Assembly (NCBI GenBank): GCA_050084515.1
Contig: CM114272.1
Coordinates: 44,826,001-44,890,000 of the forward strand
Origin: Blasia pusilla
Taxonomy: Eukaryota > Marchantiophyta > Marchantiopsida > Blasiales
Length of the DNA stretch: 64,000 bases
Direction: 5' to 3'
This document shows positions 63,223 through 64,000 of this stretch, piece by piece; the stretch's first letter is position 1; each line of letters begins with the position of its first letter. A program made the position numbers and the translations under genes. The notes under the pieces are model-generated. The model was not told where the DNA came from and searched no databases. It saw only the letters and a program-made list of their open reading frames with translations.

Positions 63223-63650
63223 GTATGTCAGACGTCATCATGAACCTCTGAAATCCAAAGAGGAATTAGTGCACAAGGTGCTCCGGAATTATCGACGTGA
63301 TTCCACAGATTTCCAGCCAATTGGCGTTATTGAGGAAATGGAGGAAATCGCCTCAGTATTCGTGGAATCGAAACTCTAGCACAACCTTGTGATAGTTGTC
63401 CTACAAGCATGGGGATGAAACTCGGTAGAATGCTGAAGGCTTAATCGCAAGACTTCTCAAAATTATCTCGCAAAATCCAGGAACAAAAGCAACAAGCACA
63501 AAGTCGGGATTGATTGCTGATAGTTCTTCCAAGGATTTCACCGCTTTACATTTTGGTTAGTGATAGAGAAAGGATTCTAGCGAGAACTTTTTTCAACGCG
63601 TGGTCAAGCTGCAGGAGACTAACTGGTTTGACACTCATCGTGTGTTGCAG

Positions 63651-63821
63651 CTGGAGCTCTCGAGAATGAAGACTGGGTTGTACAACTTACGGATGTTCTA
63701 CCAGCAACAACCAGGGATGTTTATGCACATGACTCAGGCGATCGAGAGGCTAGAATTGGAGGTACTCAACTCGCATGTTGCCGCCTGTGATGGATACGTT
63801 GTGCACTCGCTCATTGCGAAG
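63651..63821 (+). CDS. AMS-like bHLH gene 2, C-terminal ACT-like exon
   Basis: The acceptor GTGTGTTGCAG lies at 63650. The exon encodes 57 residues, LELSRMKTGLYNLRMFYQQQ then PGMFMHMTQAIERLELEVLN and SHVAACDGYVVHSLIAK. AMS-type proteins end in the same kind of ACT-like domain (EQ.PG.F..LM.A...L.LEV..A.V....G.V...), which supports dimerisation. It ends at AAG before GTACGT (donor 63822), phase 0, so the gene continues past the window. Between 63223 and 63650 another small exon cannot be excluded; frames there (for example around 63270-63370) have no known motif. Confidence 0.7.
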
Positions 63822-64000
63822 GTACGTTACAGTATTCTCAAATCTTGAATTGTAACAGTGCTCGAGTCTAGCGTCCTGCATCGAATACTAGAAGTGGATT
63901 TAAGAAGATGGCACGCCCTGCTGGTTTTTTTCCAGAATTCCGAAACTTTAAATATCGAAAAATTAAAGATAGGCACCCGTGCAGAAACGCGATGGGAAGA
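63822..64000 (+). other. Intron of bHLH gene 2 (probable)
   Basis: This follows a GTACGT donor after the ACT-like exon, and no coding frame with family motifs is visible up to the window edge. The last exon presumably lies beyond. Confidence 0.4.

Overview
This window is nuclear DNA of a land plant. The evidence is two intron-bearing bHLH transcription factor genes of plant type, degenerate plant-type telomeric heptamers (TAAACCC variants) and typical plant transposons: CACTA/En-Spm, Ty3-gypsy chromovirus, solo LTRs and a non-LTR element. A bryophyte or lycophyte seems likelier than a crop-type flowering plant, from the style of the bHLH proteins and the DUF7869-type element. That is inference and I cannot name the species. 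I see no tRNA, rRNA or CRISPR.

Layout. 0-12 kb is repeat territory: an array of spaced 30-bp palindromes, a decayed minus-strand ORF, a CACTA terminus, two solo LTRs of one family nested in opposite orientation, a TGTCCA-rich repeat, a broken DUF7869-type element and an interstitial telomere-like tract. 12-24 kb is mostly low-copy-looking sequence. It holds bHLH gene 1 (15.1-17.2 kb) and a long gene-less stretch with curious hairpins, including an interlocked inverted repeat at 20.35 kb. 25-26.5 kb is a cluster of the TGTCCA repeat. 26.5-34 kb is AT-rich and then low-copy-looking sequence with a 41-bp tandem repeat. 34-43 kb holds AT-rich DNA, a second family of spaced palindromes, a chromovirus 3' remnant and a gag-like remnant. 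44.7-58.6 kb is a decayed CACTA element on the minus strand, with TNPA-like, DUF4216, DUF4218 and TNP2 pieces. It carries a solo LTR with a target duplication and a non-LTR retrotransposon bounded on both sides by (CT)n. 59-64 kb is low-copy-looking again and ends in bHLH gene 2, which resembles ABORTED MICROSPORES (AMS) and runs off the right edge.

The two bHLH genes point the same way, about 44 kb apart, and are the only clear host genes. Gene 1 has a histidine-glutamate-arginine basic region and a bHLH95/RGE1-like helix 2. Gene 2 has an AMS/TDR-like bHLH and a C-terminal ACT-like domain. Whether they act together cannot be read from the sequence.

Most other open frames are transposon fragments with stops and frameshifts, or chance frames in repeats. 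No complete new gene system is evident. The most unusual material is structural: palindrome families, local inverted duplications, nested LTRs and a possibly microsatellite-targeted LINE.
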